Below, one piece after another: positions 50,658 to 60,122 of a stretch of 64,000 nucleotides of DNA. Each line of letters opens with the position of its first letter. Within the stretch, counting starts at the first letter, position 1. Made by a program: the position numbers and the translations under genes. Source of the stretch: Ancylobacter oerskovii (GTDB lineage: Bacteria; Pseudomonadota; Alphaproteobacteria; Rhizobiales; Xanthobacteraceae); contig NZ_JAHBGB010000006.1 in NCBI RefSeq assembly GCF_018390555.1, positions 62,001-126,000 of the forward strand, in the 5' to 3' direction. A model generated the notes under the pieces. That model searched no databases. It was not told where the DNA came from and saw nothing but the letters and a program-made list of their open reading frames with translations.

Positions 50658-50987
50658 TCACTGATGCGTCTGCGCCGGGAGCGCAAACGTCAGGTTGCTG
50701 TAGACGGCCAACGAAGCGGTGGCCACGAGAAAGGCGACGAAGAGGGCGACCAGCATCCGCGAGAGGCGTTGCGAAAGATTGGCCGCCCGGTCCGCCGGCG
50801 CCCCGGCGAGGTGGCGTATGGCGAAGGGCCACACGACCATCTTGATCCAGTCGACAGCCGCGTTGCTGCCGCCGCCGGCGCGGACGCCGGAAAGAATGCG
50901 GAACGCCGTGCCGACGGAAAACACCCACAGCACGACGATCGCCGATGCTCCGGCGACCCACAAACCCCAGAACAGCCAGGCGAGCAT
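50658..50987 (-). CDS. Small two-helix membrane protein inserted in the pdh operon
   Basis: The product is 109 aa and not recognised. It has two predicted TM helices (about 4-28 and 77-97) joined by a loop that contains [27 protein letters not shown] and a short basic segment. Codon use matches its neighbours. It lies 16 bp after pdhA and 38 bp before pdhB on the same strand, where pdhA and pdhB are normally adjacent. No function is proposed. Confidence 0.7.
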   Translation of the reverse strand: MLAWLFWGLWVAGASAIVVLWVFSVGTAFRILSGVRAGGGSNAAVDWIKMVVWPFAIRHLAGAPADRAANLSQRLSRMLVALFVAFLVATASLAVYSNLTFALPAQTHQ

Positions 50988-51003
50988 GCCCCCTACTCCG
51001 CGA

Positions 51004-52065
51004 TCAGCGGAGGACGTCGGTGTAGAGCTCGGAGGGATCCGGCTCCGGGTCGTGGCTGGCGAAATCGGCGGCGGCGTTCATCACCTCGCGGATCTCGGCG
51101 TCGATGGTCTTGAGGTCTTCCTCGCTGGCCCAGCCCTTCTCCAGGAGACGCGCACGGACCTGCTCGATCGGGTCGTGCTCGGTGCGCATCTTCTGCACCT
51201 CCTCCTTCGACCGGTACTTGGCCGGGTCGGACATGGAGTGGCCGCGATAGCGATAGGTGAGCATTTCGAGGATGTAAGGGCCCTTGCCGGAGCGGGCGAA
51301 CTCGACGGCGCGCTCGCCGGCGGCCTTGACCGCCCGCACATCCATGCCGTCGACCTGCTCGCCGGGAATGTTGAAGGAGGCGCCGCGCTTGGAGAAGTCG
51401 GTCTGGGCGGAGGCGCGGCTCACCGCGGTGCCCATCGCATACCGGTTGTTCTCGATGATGTAGACCACCGGCAGCTTCCAGAGCTCCGCCATGTTGAAGC
51501 TCTCGTAGACCTGCCCCTGGTTGGAGGCGCCGTCGCCGAAATAGGTCAGGCAGACATTGCCGTTGCCGCGGTAGTGATCGGCGAAGGCGAGGCCGGTGCC
51601 GAGCGACACCTGGGCGCCGACGATGCCGTGGCCGCCGAAGAAGCCCTTCTCGATGCTGAACATGTGCATCGAGCCGCCCTTGCCCTTGGAATAGCCGCCG
51701 CGGCGGCCGGTGAGCTCGGCCATGACGCCCTTGGGGTCCATGCCGGTGGCCAGCATGTGGCCGTGGTCGCGATAGCCGGTGATCACCTGATCGCCGGTCT
51801 TCAGCGCCATCTGCATGCCGACGACGACCGCTTCCTGGCCGATATAGAGGTGGCAGAAGCCGCCGATGAGGCCCATGCCGTACATCTGGCCGGCCTTCTC
51901 CTCGAAACGCCGGATCTCCAGCATCTGACGATAGGCGGCGAGTTCCTGGTCCTTCGAGAAGTCCAACTTTGCGGCGGTCCGTTCCGACCGCTTCGCGGGA
52001 GCTTTCGGCGCGGCGCTCTTGGCGGCGGCCTTGGGGGCGGGGGACTTCTTCGCAGCGACAACCAT
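51004..52065 (-). CDS. pdhA: Pyruvate dehydrogenase E1 alpha
   Basis: A thiamine-diphosphate-dependent decarboxylase subunit of 353 aa. A Lys/Ala/Pro-rich tail (1-30) precedes the catalytic fold. The TPP/Mg motif is GDGASNQGQVYESFNMA with a later ENN, and the phosphorylation-loop-like segment YRYRGHSMSDPAKYR is conserved. It is the first gene of the pdh operon and is preceded by an AT-rich, 266-bp region with a strong inverted repeat. Confidence 0.96.
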   Translation of the reverse strand: MVVAAKKSPAPKAAAKSAAPKAPAKRSERTAAKLDFSKDQELAAYRQMLEIRRFEEKAGQMYGMGLIGGFCHLYIGQEAVVVGMQMALKTGDQVITGYRDHGHMLATGMDPKGVMAELTGRRGGYSKGKGGSMHMFSIEKGFFGGHGIVGAQVSLGTGLAFADHYRGNGNVCLTYFGDGASNQGQVYESFNMAELWKLPVVYIIENNRYAMGTAVSRASAQTDFSKRGASFNIPGEQVDGMDVRAVKAAGERAVEFARSGKGPYILEMLTYRYRGHSMSDPAKYRSKEEVQKMRTEHDPIEQVRARLLEKGWASEEDLKTIDAEIREVMNAAADFASHDPEPDPSELYTDVLR

Positions 52066-52193
52066 AGGCGCATCCCTAGCTCGTTACCGGATTTTGCCAG
52101 TGTCTTAGCGCAACTCCCCCGTCATTGCTACGCGCAGAATGCATTGCTGCGACGCACAACATGTTGCCAGCGCAAGGGTTTCCAATTTTCAAC

Positions 52194-52223
52194 TTAAATC
52201 GAGTTAAATATGACATTTAACTC
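52194..52223. promoter_or_regulatory. Candidate operator upstream of pdhA (inverted TTAAAT boxes)
   Basis: GAGTTAAAT (52201-52209) and ATTTAACTC (52215-52223) form a perfect 9-bp inverted repeat around ATGAC. A further TTAAAT lies at 52194-52199, 10 bp before the first box, so the boxes face the same side of the helix. The stretch is unusually AT-rich for this genome and lies in the pdhA-FtsB/DivIC gap, 129 bp from the pdhA start. The regulator is unknown. Confidence 0.5.
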
Positions 52224-52331
52224 AAATCAGATTAAGCTATTGCGATCTATCGCTTTCCCATTGGTATGCCAGACATGCACCCGCGCGGGGCGCTTTTCGC
52301 GCCCTGCACGAATTAAACCTGTGATCGAGGT

Positions 52332-52667
52332 CTATTGCGCCAGAACCGCGTGGGCGCGCGGGCGCAGCAGGACGAGATCCTTGGGATGGACGAGATTGAG
52401 GAGCGAACGCGCCTGCTCGTCGAGCATGTCGGCGTCGACCAGCTCGGGCGACAGCAGGCGGACCTTGGCCTCGATGGCCTGGCGCTGGGTGCGCAGGACA
52501 TCGCGCTCCTGCGTCAGCCCCTGCATCTGCTCCTCGAAGTGCCGCCGGGCGACCAGGCCGTACTGGCCGTTATAACCCTGGAAGGCGAAATAGCCGATGA
52601 GGCAGGCTGCGCCGAGATGCAGCGTGATGGTTTGGAGAATCGAGCGCCAGCGGGTTCTTGCTATCAT
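52332..52667 (-). CDS. FtsB/DivIC-family septum formation protein
   Basis: The product is 111 aa. A short basic N-terminus and one TM helix (about 12-30) precede a periplasmic coiled coil (about 40-75, RRHFEEQMQGLTQERDVL), and a C-terminal segment with ELVDADMLDEQARSLLNLVHPKDLVLL typical of alphaproteobacterial DivIC. It probably joins the FtsQ-FtsL-FtsB complex at the division site. It is encoded upstream of pdhA as in other Hyphomicrobiales. Confidence 0.87.
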   Translation of the reverse strand: MIARTRWRSILQTITLHLGAACLIGYFAFQGYNGQYGLVARRHFEEQMQGLTQERDVLRTQRQAIEAKVRLLSPELVDADMLDEQARSLLNLVHPKDLVLLRPRAHAVLAQ

Positions 52668-52774
52668 GGAAGCGGAGCGTAGCCGGATCCGGTTTCAGCT
52701 CCGTTAACCGTAAGCGACAAATCGCCGGCAAGGGCGGTGGCGGGAGCCGGGAGCCGGTTCGGCGGCGAGGCCGG

Positions 52775-52885
52775 AGGGGGGATGTCGCGAGCGAAAGGGG
52801 CTTGGGGCGTCGAGGGCCCCTCACCCCACCCCTCTCCCCGACGGGGAGAGGGAGGCGCCCGGGTCTGCGCGGGGTGTGCCTGCGG
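52775..52885 (+). repeat. Copy 1 of a palindrome-containing dispersed repeat
   Basis: A unit of 111 bp that recurs at 53031-53140 in the same orientation, with only scattered substitutions. Its core is CTCTCCCC-GAC-GGGGAGAG (52832-52850), flanked by CCCTCACC on the left and AGGCGCCCGGG on the right. This is like the REP/RIME-type elements common between genes in rhizobial genomes. Confidence 0.75.
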
Positions 52886-53030
52886 GGTGGCGGATCCTGG
52901 TGGGGATGGGAGTTTCGGCGGCTGGGCGGAGGCGCAGGACGGGTGCGTCGCCGGGGACGGCCTTATCGGGCGGGGAAATGTCGAGGATCTGCAGTGAAGC
53001 GGCAGGCGCCCGGGTTGTGCCTCGGGGTCG

Positions 53031-53140
53031 AGGGGGATGCCGCGGGCGAAGGGGTTTGGAGTGTCGAAGGTCCCTCACCCTACCCCTCTCCCCGACGGGG
53101 AGAGGTAGGCGCCCGGGGTCGGTGCGGGGCGCGCATGCGG
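53031..53140 (+). repeat. Copy 2 of a palindrome-containing dispersed repeat
   Basis: Direct repeat of 52775-52885, about 255 bp apart start to start. The palindrome CTCTCCCC-GAC-GGGGAGAG (53086-53104) is identical, while flanking bases differ by mostly single changes and one or two small insertions. It is located downstream of eno, so it could also act as an RNA hairpin at the 3' end of that transcript. Confidence 0.75.
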
Positions 53141-53201
53141 GAGACACGGGGCGCCGGTGGTGGCCAGTGCCGCGTCGGGATGAAGTGCCGGGCCCGCCCC
53201 T

Positions 53202-53218
53202 CCCCGCCGGGAGCGGGG
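53202..53218 (-). terminator. GC hairpin after eno, possible weak terminator
   Basis: CCCCGC (53202-53207) and GCGGGG (53213-53218) form a 6-bp stem 17 bp beyond the eno stop codon. There is no U-tract, so it may slow RNA decay and not end transcription by itself. Confidence 0.3.
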
Positions 53219-53235
53219 CAGGCCCGGCAACGGGA

Positions 53236-54582
<1,347 letters not shown>

Positions 54583-54647
54583 TCACCATGACATGCGAAA
54601 GAGGTACGGCTAAAGAACGCGGCCGGGGACGGGGCGAGGAGACAGAG

Positions 54648-55100
54648 ATGACCGACGACATGCTGCAGCTCGGGCGCCAGACCGCATGGCCGGCCTCGCC
54701 GGAGGAGGCGGTGCTCGACCGCGTGCCCAACCCGCAGGCCGATACGCTCTACGTCGCCCGCTTCACCTGCCCGGAATTCACCTCGCTCTGCCCGGTGACG
54801 GGGCAGCCGGACTTCGCGCATCTGGTCATCGACTACGTGCCGGACGGGTGGCTGGTGGAATCGAAGTCGCTGAAGCTCTACCTCGCCAGCTTCCGCAACC
54901 ACGGCGCCTTCCACGAGGACTGCACGGTGGCGGTGGGGCGCCGGCTTCACGATCTGCTGAAGCCGCACTGGCTGCGCATCGGCGGCTACTGGTACCCGCG
55001 CGGCGGCATCCCGATCGACGTGTTCTGGCAGAGCGGGGCGCCGCCGAAGGATATCTGGCTGCCGGACCAGGGCGTGCCGCCCTATCGCGGCCGCGGCTGA
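54648..55100 (+). CDS. queF: preQ0 (7-cyano-7-deazaguanine) reductase QueF
   Basis: The NADPH-dependent reduction of preQ0 to preQ1 in queuosine synthesis. The product is 150 aa, the short single-domain form. The nucleophile is Cys48 in [11 protein letters not shown], with Asp55 as partner. The family motif ESKSLKLY is at 71-78 and HEDCTV follows. GAGGAGA (54636-54642) lies 5 nt upstream of the ATG. No preQ1 riboswitch-like structure was found in the 128-bp leader. Confidence 0.95.
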   Translation: MTDDMLQLGRQTAWPASPEEAVLDRVPNPQADTLYVARFTCPEFTSLCPVTGQPDFAHLVIDYVPDGWLVESKSLKLYLASFRNHGAFHEDCTVAVGRRLHDLLKPHWLRIGGYWYPRGGIPIDVFWQSGAPPKDIWLPDQGVPPYRGRG

Positions 55101-55189
55101 CGCGCCTCGCCGGCTTGACACCGGCTGCCCCCGCCGGGAAGGTTCGTGCCCTCATGGAGCGGCTCCGGCCGGCATGAAAGGAGCGCTCC

Positions 55190-56272
55190 GTGCCGACATC
55201 CTTCGCGGTGGTGGTCACCAACTACAATTACGGCCGCTTCGTCCTCGACGCGGTCGGCAGCGCGCTGGCGCAGACCCGCCCGCCGGAGCGGGTGATCGTG
55301 ATCGACGACGGCTCGACCGACGACTCGGCGATGCGGCTGACGCGGGCCTACGGGCAGGATCCGCGCGTCGAGCTGGTCTTTTCCGCCAATCGCGGCCAGC
55401 TGGCCGGCTTCGCCGCCGGCGTCGGCCGGGCGAGCGCCGACGTGGTGTGCTTCCTCGACGCCGACGACCTGTGGGAACCGGACTATCTCGCCCGGATCGG
55501 CGCGCTCTACGACGCCCGGCCGGAGGTCGATTTCGTGTTCTCCAACCTGCGGCAGTTCGACCAGTCGACCGCTGTCGAGGCCTTCGCGCCGGAGGAGGAG
55601 GATCTCGGCCATACGGCGGTGATGACCTATCTCACCGGCACCTGGTACGGCGCCTCGACCTCGGCGCTGTCGCTGCGGCTCTACTGGGCGCGGCGCTGCA
55701 CCGACTTCCCCGAGCCGTTCCTGCGCATGTGGCGGCTCTGCGCCGATGGCTGCCTCGTGCTGTCCGCCAGCCTCTACGGCGCCCGAAAATATTACCTGCC
55801 GACCGATGCCGTCCGCTATCGCGTGCATGGCCATAATGGCTGGTACGGCAACCGGACCGACGTGTCCGACTACCGCGAATCCCTCGCCAAGCGCACCACT
55901 CTCAACCATTGCGCCCGGCTGATAGGGCTGGAGCCCAATTGCGCGGCGATGCTGCCGCTGGAGCTCGCCACCAAGCCGTCGCCGCCGGAGCGCGAGGTGG
56001 CCCGCTATCGCGCCCTCATCGAGCAGATGGCGCGCGACCCGGCCTCGGTGCATCCGCTGGCGCACGTACCCGCGCCGCGCCGGGACCTGACGGCCGGCGC
56101 CGCCGCGGCGGGGTACGATCCGCTGCGTCTCGCCGCCGCCCTCCGCGACGCCGGGGGGCTGCCGCGGATCCCGGACCCGCTCCTCGTCGTCGGGCGCCGC
56201 TCGCCGTGGCGCCATCCGCGCCGCTACCTGCGCGACGTCCTGCGCGTGGTGCTGCAGAAGCCGAACCTCTGA
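55190..56272 (+). CDS. GT2-family glycosyltransferase
   Basis: The product is 360 aa, an inverting GT-A enzyme. The N-terminal motif is VVVTNYNYGRFVLDAV, then IDDGSTDDSA for nucleotide binding and FLDADDLWEP for the metal-binding DxD. No TM helix is evident, so a soluble or membrane-associated transferase is likely. The GTG start has AAGGAG 6 nt upstream (55178-55183). It lies alone between queF and the convergent glmS; the acceptor is unknown. Confidence 0.86.
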   Translation: MPTSFAVVVTNYNYGRFVLDAVGSALAQTRPPERVIVIDDGSTDDSAMRLTRAYGQDPRVELVFSANRGQLAGFAAGVGRASADVVCFLDADDLWEPDYLARIGALYDARPEVDFVFSNLRQFDQSTAVEAFAPEEEDLGHTAVMTYLTGTWYGASTSALSLRLYWARRCTDFPEPFLRMWRLCADGCLVLSASLYGARKYYLPTDAVRYRVHGHNGWYGNRTDVSDYRESLAKRTTLNHCARLIGLEPNCAAMLPLELATKPSPPEREVARYRALIEQMARDPASVHPLAHVPAPRRDLTAGAAAAGYDPLRLAAALRDAGGLPRIPDPLLVVGRRSPWRHPRRYLRDVLRVVLQKPNL

Positions 56273-56276
56273 TCCC

Positions 56277-58103
56277 TCACTCCACGGTGACGGATTTGGC
56301 GAGGTTGCGCGGCTGGTCGACGTCGGTGCCCATCTGCACCGCCGTGTGATAGGCGATCAGCTGGATCGGGATCGCGTAGACCAGCGGCGTCACGAAGGGG
56401 TGCATCTCCGGCAGCACCAGCGTCGCTTCGGTCTCGATGCCGGCCTCGGCGGCGCCGCGCGCATCGGTGAGCAGCACGATGCGGCCGCCGCGCGCCGCGA
56501 CCTCCTGCATGTTCGACATGGTCTTGTCGAACACCTGGTCATGCGGGGCGATGACCACCACCGGCATCTTCTCGTCGATCAGCGCGATCGGGCCGTGCTT
56601 CAGCTCGCCGGCGGCATAGCCTTCCGCGTGGATGTAGGAAATCTCCTTCAGCTTCAGCGCCCCTTCGAGCGCGAGCGGATAGGAGGTGGCGCGGCCGAGA
56701 TAGAGCACGTCCTGCGACTTGGCGAAGGAGCGGGCCAGCACCTCGATCTGCGGGCCGAGCCGCAGCGCCTCGTTCATCAACCGGGGCACCTCGATCAGCG
56801 CCCGCACCAGCTCGCGCTCGCGCTCCGGCGTCAGCACGCCGCGCGCGCGGCCCGCCGCCACCGCGACGGCGGCCAGCGTCGCCAGCTGGCAGGTGAACGC
56901 CTTGGTGGAGGCGACGCCGATCTCCGGGCCGGCGAGGGTCGGCATCACCGCGTCGCTCTCGCGGGCGATGGTGGAGGTCGGCACGTTGATGACCGCCATC
57001 ACCTTCTGGCCCTCCTGTCGCGCATAGCGCAGCGAGGCGAGCGTATCGGCGGTCTCGCCGGACTGGGAGATGACGATGGCGAGGCCGTTCTTCGGCAGCG
57101 GCGCCTCGCGGTAGCGGAACTCGGAGGCGACGTCGATCTCCACCGGCAGGCGGGCGATCTGCTCGAACCAGTATTTGGCGATCAGCCCGGCATAATAGGC
57201 GGTGCCGCAGGCGGCGATGGAGATCCGCTCCAGGCCGGTGAAGTCGAACGGCAGGTCGGCTTCCAGCAGCACGGTCTCGGCGGCGAGGTCGAGATAATGC
57301 GCCAGCGTGTGGGAGACCACCTCGGGCTGCTCGTGCATCTCCTTGGCCATGAAGTGGCGGTGATTGCCCTTCTCGACCAGGAAGGCGGTGGCGGAGGAGC
57401 GCTGGATGGGGCGCACCACCACGTCGTTGGCGGCGTTGCGGATCTCCGCCCGGCCGCGATGCAGCACCGCCCAGTCGCCGTCGTCGAGATAGCAGATCTG
57501 GTCGGTGAAGGGGGCGAGCGCGATGGCGTCCGAGCCGAGATACATCTCGCCCTTGCCGTAGCCGATGGCGAGCGGCGAGCCCTTGCGGGCGCCGATCAAG
57601 AGGTCGTCCTCGCCATCGAACATGAAGGCGAGCGCGAAGGCGCCCTTGAGGCGCGGCAGCGAGGCGGCGACCGCCGCCTCCGGGCCGGCGCCGCTGCGCA
57701 GCTCGCGGGTGACGAGGTGGGCGACGACCTCGGTATCGGTCTCGCTCTCGAAATTGGCGCCGTCGCGCAGCAGCTCCTCGCGCAGCTCGCGATAATTCTC
57801 GATGATGCCGTTATGCACCACCGCCACCTGCGTGGTCGCATGCGGGTGCGCGTTGGCGACGCTGGGCCTGCCGTGGGTGGCCCAGCGCGTGTGCCCGATG
57901 CCGATCTGCCCGGCGAGCGGCGCCTGGGCGAGCTCGGTCTCCAGGTTGCGCAGCTTGCCCTGGGCGCGGCGGCGATTGAGCCGGCCGGCTTCCAGCGTGG
58001 CGATGCCGGCGGAATCATAGCCGCGATATTCAAGACGCTTGAGCGAATCGACGAGCCGATCGGCCACGGGGGCGGTACCGACGATGCCAATGATGCCACA
58101 CAT
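56277..58103 (-). CDS. glmS: Glutamine-fructose-6-phosphate aminotransferase
   Basis: Makes glucosamine-6-phosphate, the first step to UDP-GlcNAc. The product is 608 aa: a glutaminase domain with N-terminal nucleophile Cys2 (MCGIIGIVG), two SIS isomerase domains (SQSGETADTL; LGRATSYPLALEG) and C-terminal LAKSVTVE. It lies 100 bp downstream of glmU on the same strand. The short gap has no room for a glmS ribozyme, which is not expected in Proteobacteria. AAAGG lies 8 nt upstream of the start. Confidence 0.97.
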   Translation of the reverse strand: MCGIIGIVGTAPVADRLVDSLKRLEYRGYDSAGIATLEAGRLNRRRAQGKLRNLETELAQAPLAGQIGIGHTRWATHGRPSVANAHPHATTQVAVVHNGIIENYRELREELLRDGANFESETDTEVVAHLVTRELRSGAGPEAAVAASLPRLKGAFALAFMFDGEDDLLIGARKGSPLAIGYGKGEMYLGSDAIALAPFTDQICYLDDGDWAVLHRGRAEIRNAANDVVVRPIQRSSATAFLVEKGNHRHFMAKEMHEQPEVVSHTLAHYLDLAAETVLLEADLPFDFTGLERISIAACGTAYYAGLIAKYWFEQIARLPVEIDVASEFRYREAPLPKNGLAIVISQSGETADTLASLRYARQEGQKVMAVINVPTSTIARESDAVMPTLAGPEIGVASTKAFTCQLATLAAVAVAAGRARGVLTPERERELVRALIEVPRLMNEALRLGPQIEVLARSFAKSQDVLYLGRATSYPLALEGALKLKEISYIHAEGYAAGELKHGPIALIDEKMPVVVIAPHDQVFDKTMSNMQEVAARGGRIVLLTDARGAAEAGIETEATLVLPEMHPFVTPLVYAIPIQLIAYHTAVQMGTDVDQPRNLAKSVTVE

Positions 58104-58203
58104 GGCGAAGACCTTTCGCGCGAACCAGCACAGAAGCTTACCGGTACGGGTTTAACCGGGTGTCACCGCACTGCAAAAATCAATTCGGATGACGATTCGT
58201 ATC

Positions 58204-59559
58204 TCATCCCTCGGCGGGGGCTTTTCGGAACGCCTGAAGGCGTTCGCGCAGGCGGGCGGCAAGGCCCGGCTTGTTGACCTGCCGGGCGCGGCCGATGGCC
58301 AGCGCATCCGCCGGCACGTCCTCGGTGATGACCGAGCCGGTGCCGACATAGGCGCCGTCGCCGATGGTGACGGGCGCGACCATCAGGCTGTTGGTGCCGA
58401 TGAAGGCGTTGGCGCCGATGGTGGTGCGGTGCTTGTTGAAGCCGTCATAATTGCAGGTGATGGAGCCGGCGCCGATATTGGTGCCCTCCCCGACCGTGGA
58501 ATCGCCGACATAGGACAGGTGGTTGACCTTCACCCCCCGGGCGAGCTCGGCGTTCTTGATCTCCACGAAATTGCCGATGTGCACGCCCTCCCCCAGCGCG
58601 GCGCCGGGGCGCAGGCGCGCGAAGGGGCCGGCCGAGACGCCGGCGGCCAGCGTCGCGCCCTCGATATGGCTGAAGGCGCGGATGACGACGCCGTCCGCTA
58701 CCGCGACGCCGGGGCCGAACACCACGTTCGGCTCGACCACCACGTCGCGGCCGAGGCGGGTGTCGGCGCTGAAGAACACGGTTTCCGGCGCGACGAGCGT
58801 GGCGCCGCCCTCCATCGCCGCCCGGCGCAGCCGCTGCTGCAGCACCGCCTCGGCCTCGGCGAGCTGGGCGCGGGTGTTGACGCCGGCGACCTCGCCGGCC
58901 TCCGCCTCGCTCACCGCCGCGGTGCGGCCGCGGGCGATGGCCGCCTCCACCGCATCGGTGAGGTAGTACTCGCCCTTGGCATTGGCGTTGCCGATGCCGG
59001 CCAGCAGCTCCAGCGCCAGGGCGCCGTCGAGCGCCATCAGGCCGGCATTGCACAGGTCGATGGCCTTTTCCGCCGGGCTGGCGTCCTTCTCTTCGCGGAT
59101 GGCGACGAGACGCCCGTCCTGCGTCACCAGCCGGCCATAGCCGGCGGGATCGGCGGGACGGAAGCCGAGCACGGTGACGGCGGCCCCCTGCGCCAGCGGC
59201 GCGCGCAGCGCTTCCAGCGTCTGCGGCTGCACCAGCGGCGTGTCGCCATACATGACGAGGATGTCGTCATAGCCGCGCGCAATCGCCTCGCGGGCGGCGA
59301 GCACGGCATGGGCGGTGCCGAGCCGCTCGCGCTGCACGAACACGCCGGCGTCCGGCGCGACGCGCGCCACCTCGGCCGCGACGCGGTCATGATCGGGGCC
59401 TATGACCACCGCGATCTCGGCGGCGCCGGCCGCCCGCGCCGTCTCCAGCACATGGCCGACCATGCTGCGGCCGGCGACCTTGTGCATGACCTTCGGCAGA
59501 GCCGACTTCATGCGCGTGCCTTCTCCGGCGGCGAGGACGATGACGAGCAGGCGGCGCAT
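58204..59559 (-). CDS. glmU: Bifunctional GlcNAc-1-P uridyltransferase / GlcN-1-P acetyltransferase
   Basis: Completes UDP-GlcNAc synthesis. The product is 451 aa. The uridyltransferase domain (1-230) has [19 protein letters not shown] and MYGDTPL. The left-handed beta-helix acetyltransferase domain follows, with hexapeptide repeats and [24 protein letters not shown] and [12 protein letters not shown]. The ATG at 59559 has GGAG 9 nt upstream (59569-59572). The glmU-glmS arrangement is standard. Confidence 0.97.
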   Translation of the reverse strand: MRRLLVIVLAAGEGTRMKSALPKVMHKVAGRSMVGHVLETARAAGAAEIAVVIGPDHDRVAAEVARVAPDAGVFVQRERLGTAHAVLAAREAIARGYDDILVMYGDTPLVQPQTLEALRAPLAQGAAVTVLGFRPADPAGYGRLVTQDGRLVAIREEKDASPAEKAIDLCNAGLMALDGALALELLAGIGNANAKGEYYLTDAVEAAIARGRTAAVSEAEAGEVAGVNTRAQLAEAEAVLQQRLRRAAMEGGATLVAPETVFFSADTRLGRDVVVEPNVVFGPGVAVADGVVIRAFSHIEGATLAAGVSAGPFARLRPGAALGEGVHIGNFVEIKNAELARGVKVNHLSYVGDSTVGEGTNIGAGSITCNYDGFNKHRTTIGANAFIGTNSLMVAPVTIGDGAYVGTGSVITEDVPADALAIGRARQVNKPGLAARLRERLQAFRKAPAEG

Positions 59560-59741
59560 GCGCTTATTCTCCGAATGGCGGGCGCCCGTATGTACCGCAG
59601 CGCCGCGGCTGCCGGGAAGCCGCAGCCGGAAAGACCGGGAAATTCCGGCCGTTGAATGGCGGCCGCCGCCGTGGCATCCAAGGGCGACTGTACCGGGCGC
59701 CCGCACAGGGCGCCCGCACGAGCCGAAACGAGGAGCCGACG

Positions 59742-60122
59742 ATGAGCCAGCGCAATTTCATGCCGGGCGCCCGCGCCTGGAACGTCATCCTGGTGCTCGG
59801 CGGCTTCGCGCTCGGCTGGGCGATCTACATGCGCTACGCGTTGGTGGAGCAATCGGCGGTGGGGCTGGCCTGCCTCGGCGTCGAGACCGGCACCTGCACC
59901 GTGCGCGCGGCGGTCATCCAGCTGTTCGGCTATTCCGCCTTCGGCATCCTGGCGCTGGCGACCTCGGCGATCCAGCTGATCCGCCCGTCCGTCCCGATGT
60001 TCACGATCGCCGCCATGGCCACCGGCGCCGGGCTGGTGATGTACAACAACAACCTGTCCGGCGTGGCGGCGGGCCTGCTGCTCATCTCGTTTGCGCGGCC
60101 GTGGCGAGGCGCCAGAGGCTGA
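59742..60122 (+). CDS. Small four-helix membrane protein, unrecognised
   Basis: The product is 126 aa with about four hydrophobic helices (12-31, 52-75, 80-98 and 100-116) and one periplasmic or cytoplasmic loop holding two cysteines ([14 protein letters not shown]). GAGGAG lies at 59730-59735, giving a good start at 59742. The 3' end overlaps the 3' end of the convergent GH17-like gene by 41 bp. Composition matches neighbours. I do not recognise a family. Confidence 0.7.
   Translation: MSQRNFMPGARAWNVILVLGGFALGWAIYMRYALVEQSAVGLACLGVETGTCTVRAAVIQLFGYSAFGILALATSAIQLIRPSVPMFTIAAMATGAGLVMYNNNLSGVAAGLLLISFARPWRGARG

Larger units (their letters stand above)
52668..53235. other. 568-bp intergenic region with duplicated palindromic repeats
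   Basis: The gap lies between the FtsB/DivIC gene and eno. No gene is convincing. It holds two copies of a repeat of about 110 bp (52775-52885 and 53031-53140), each with a 19-bp palindrome, and a smaller GC hairpin next to the eno stop (53202-53218). Open frames here change between strands and carry no recognisable domain. Confidence 0.7.

Noticed and set aside
58104-58203. glmS ribozyme or other RNA element upstream of glmS
   Set aside because: The gap is only 100 bp, with no recognisable ribozyme core, and glmS ribozymes belong to Gram-positive lineages.
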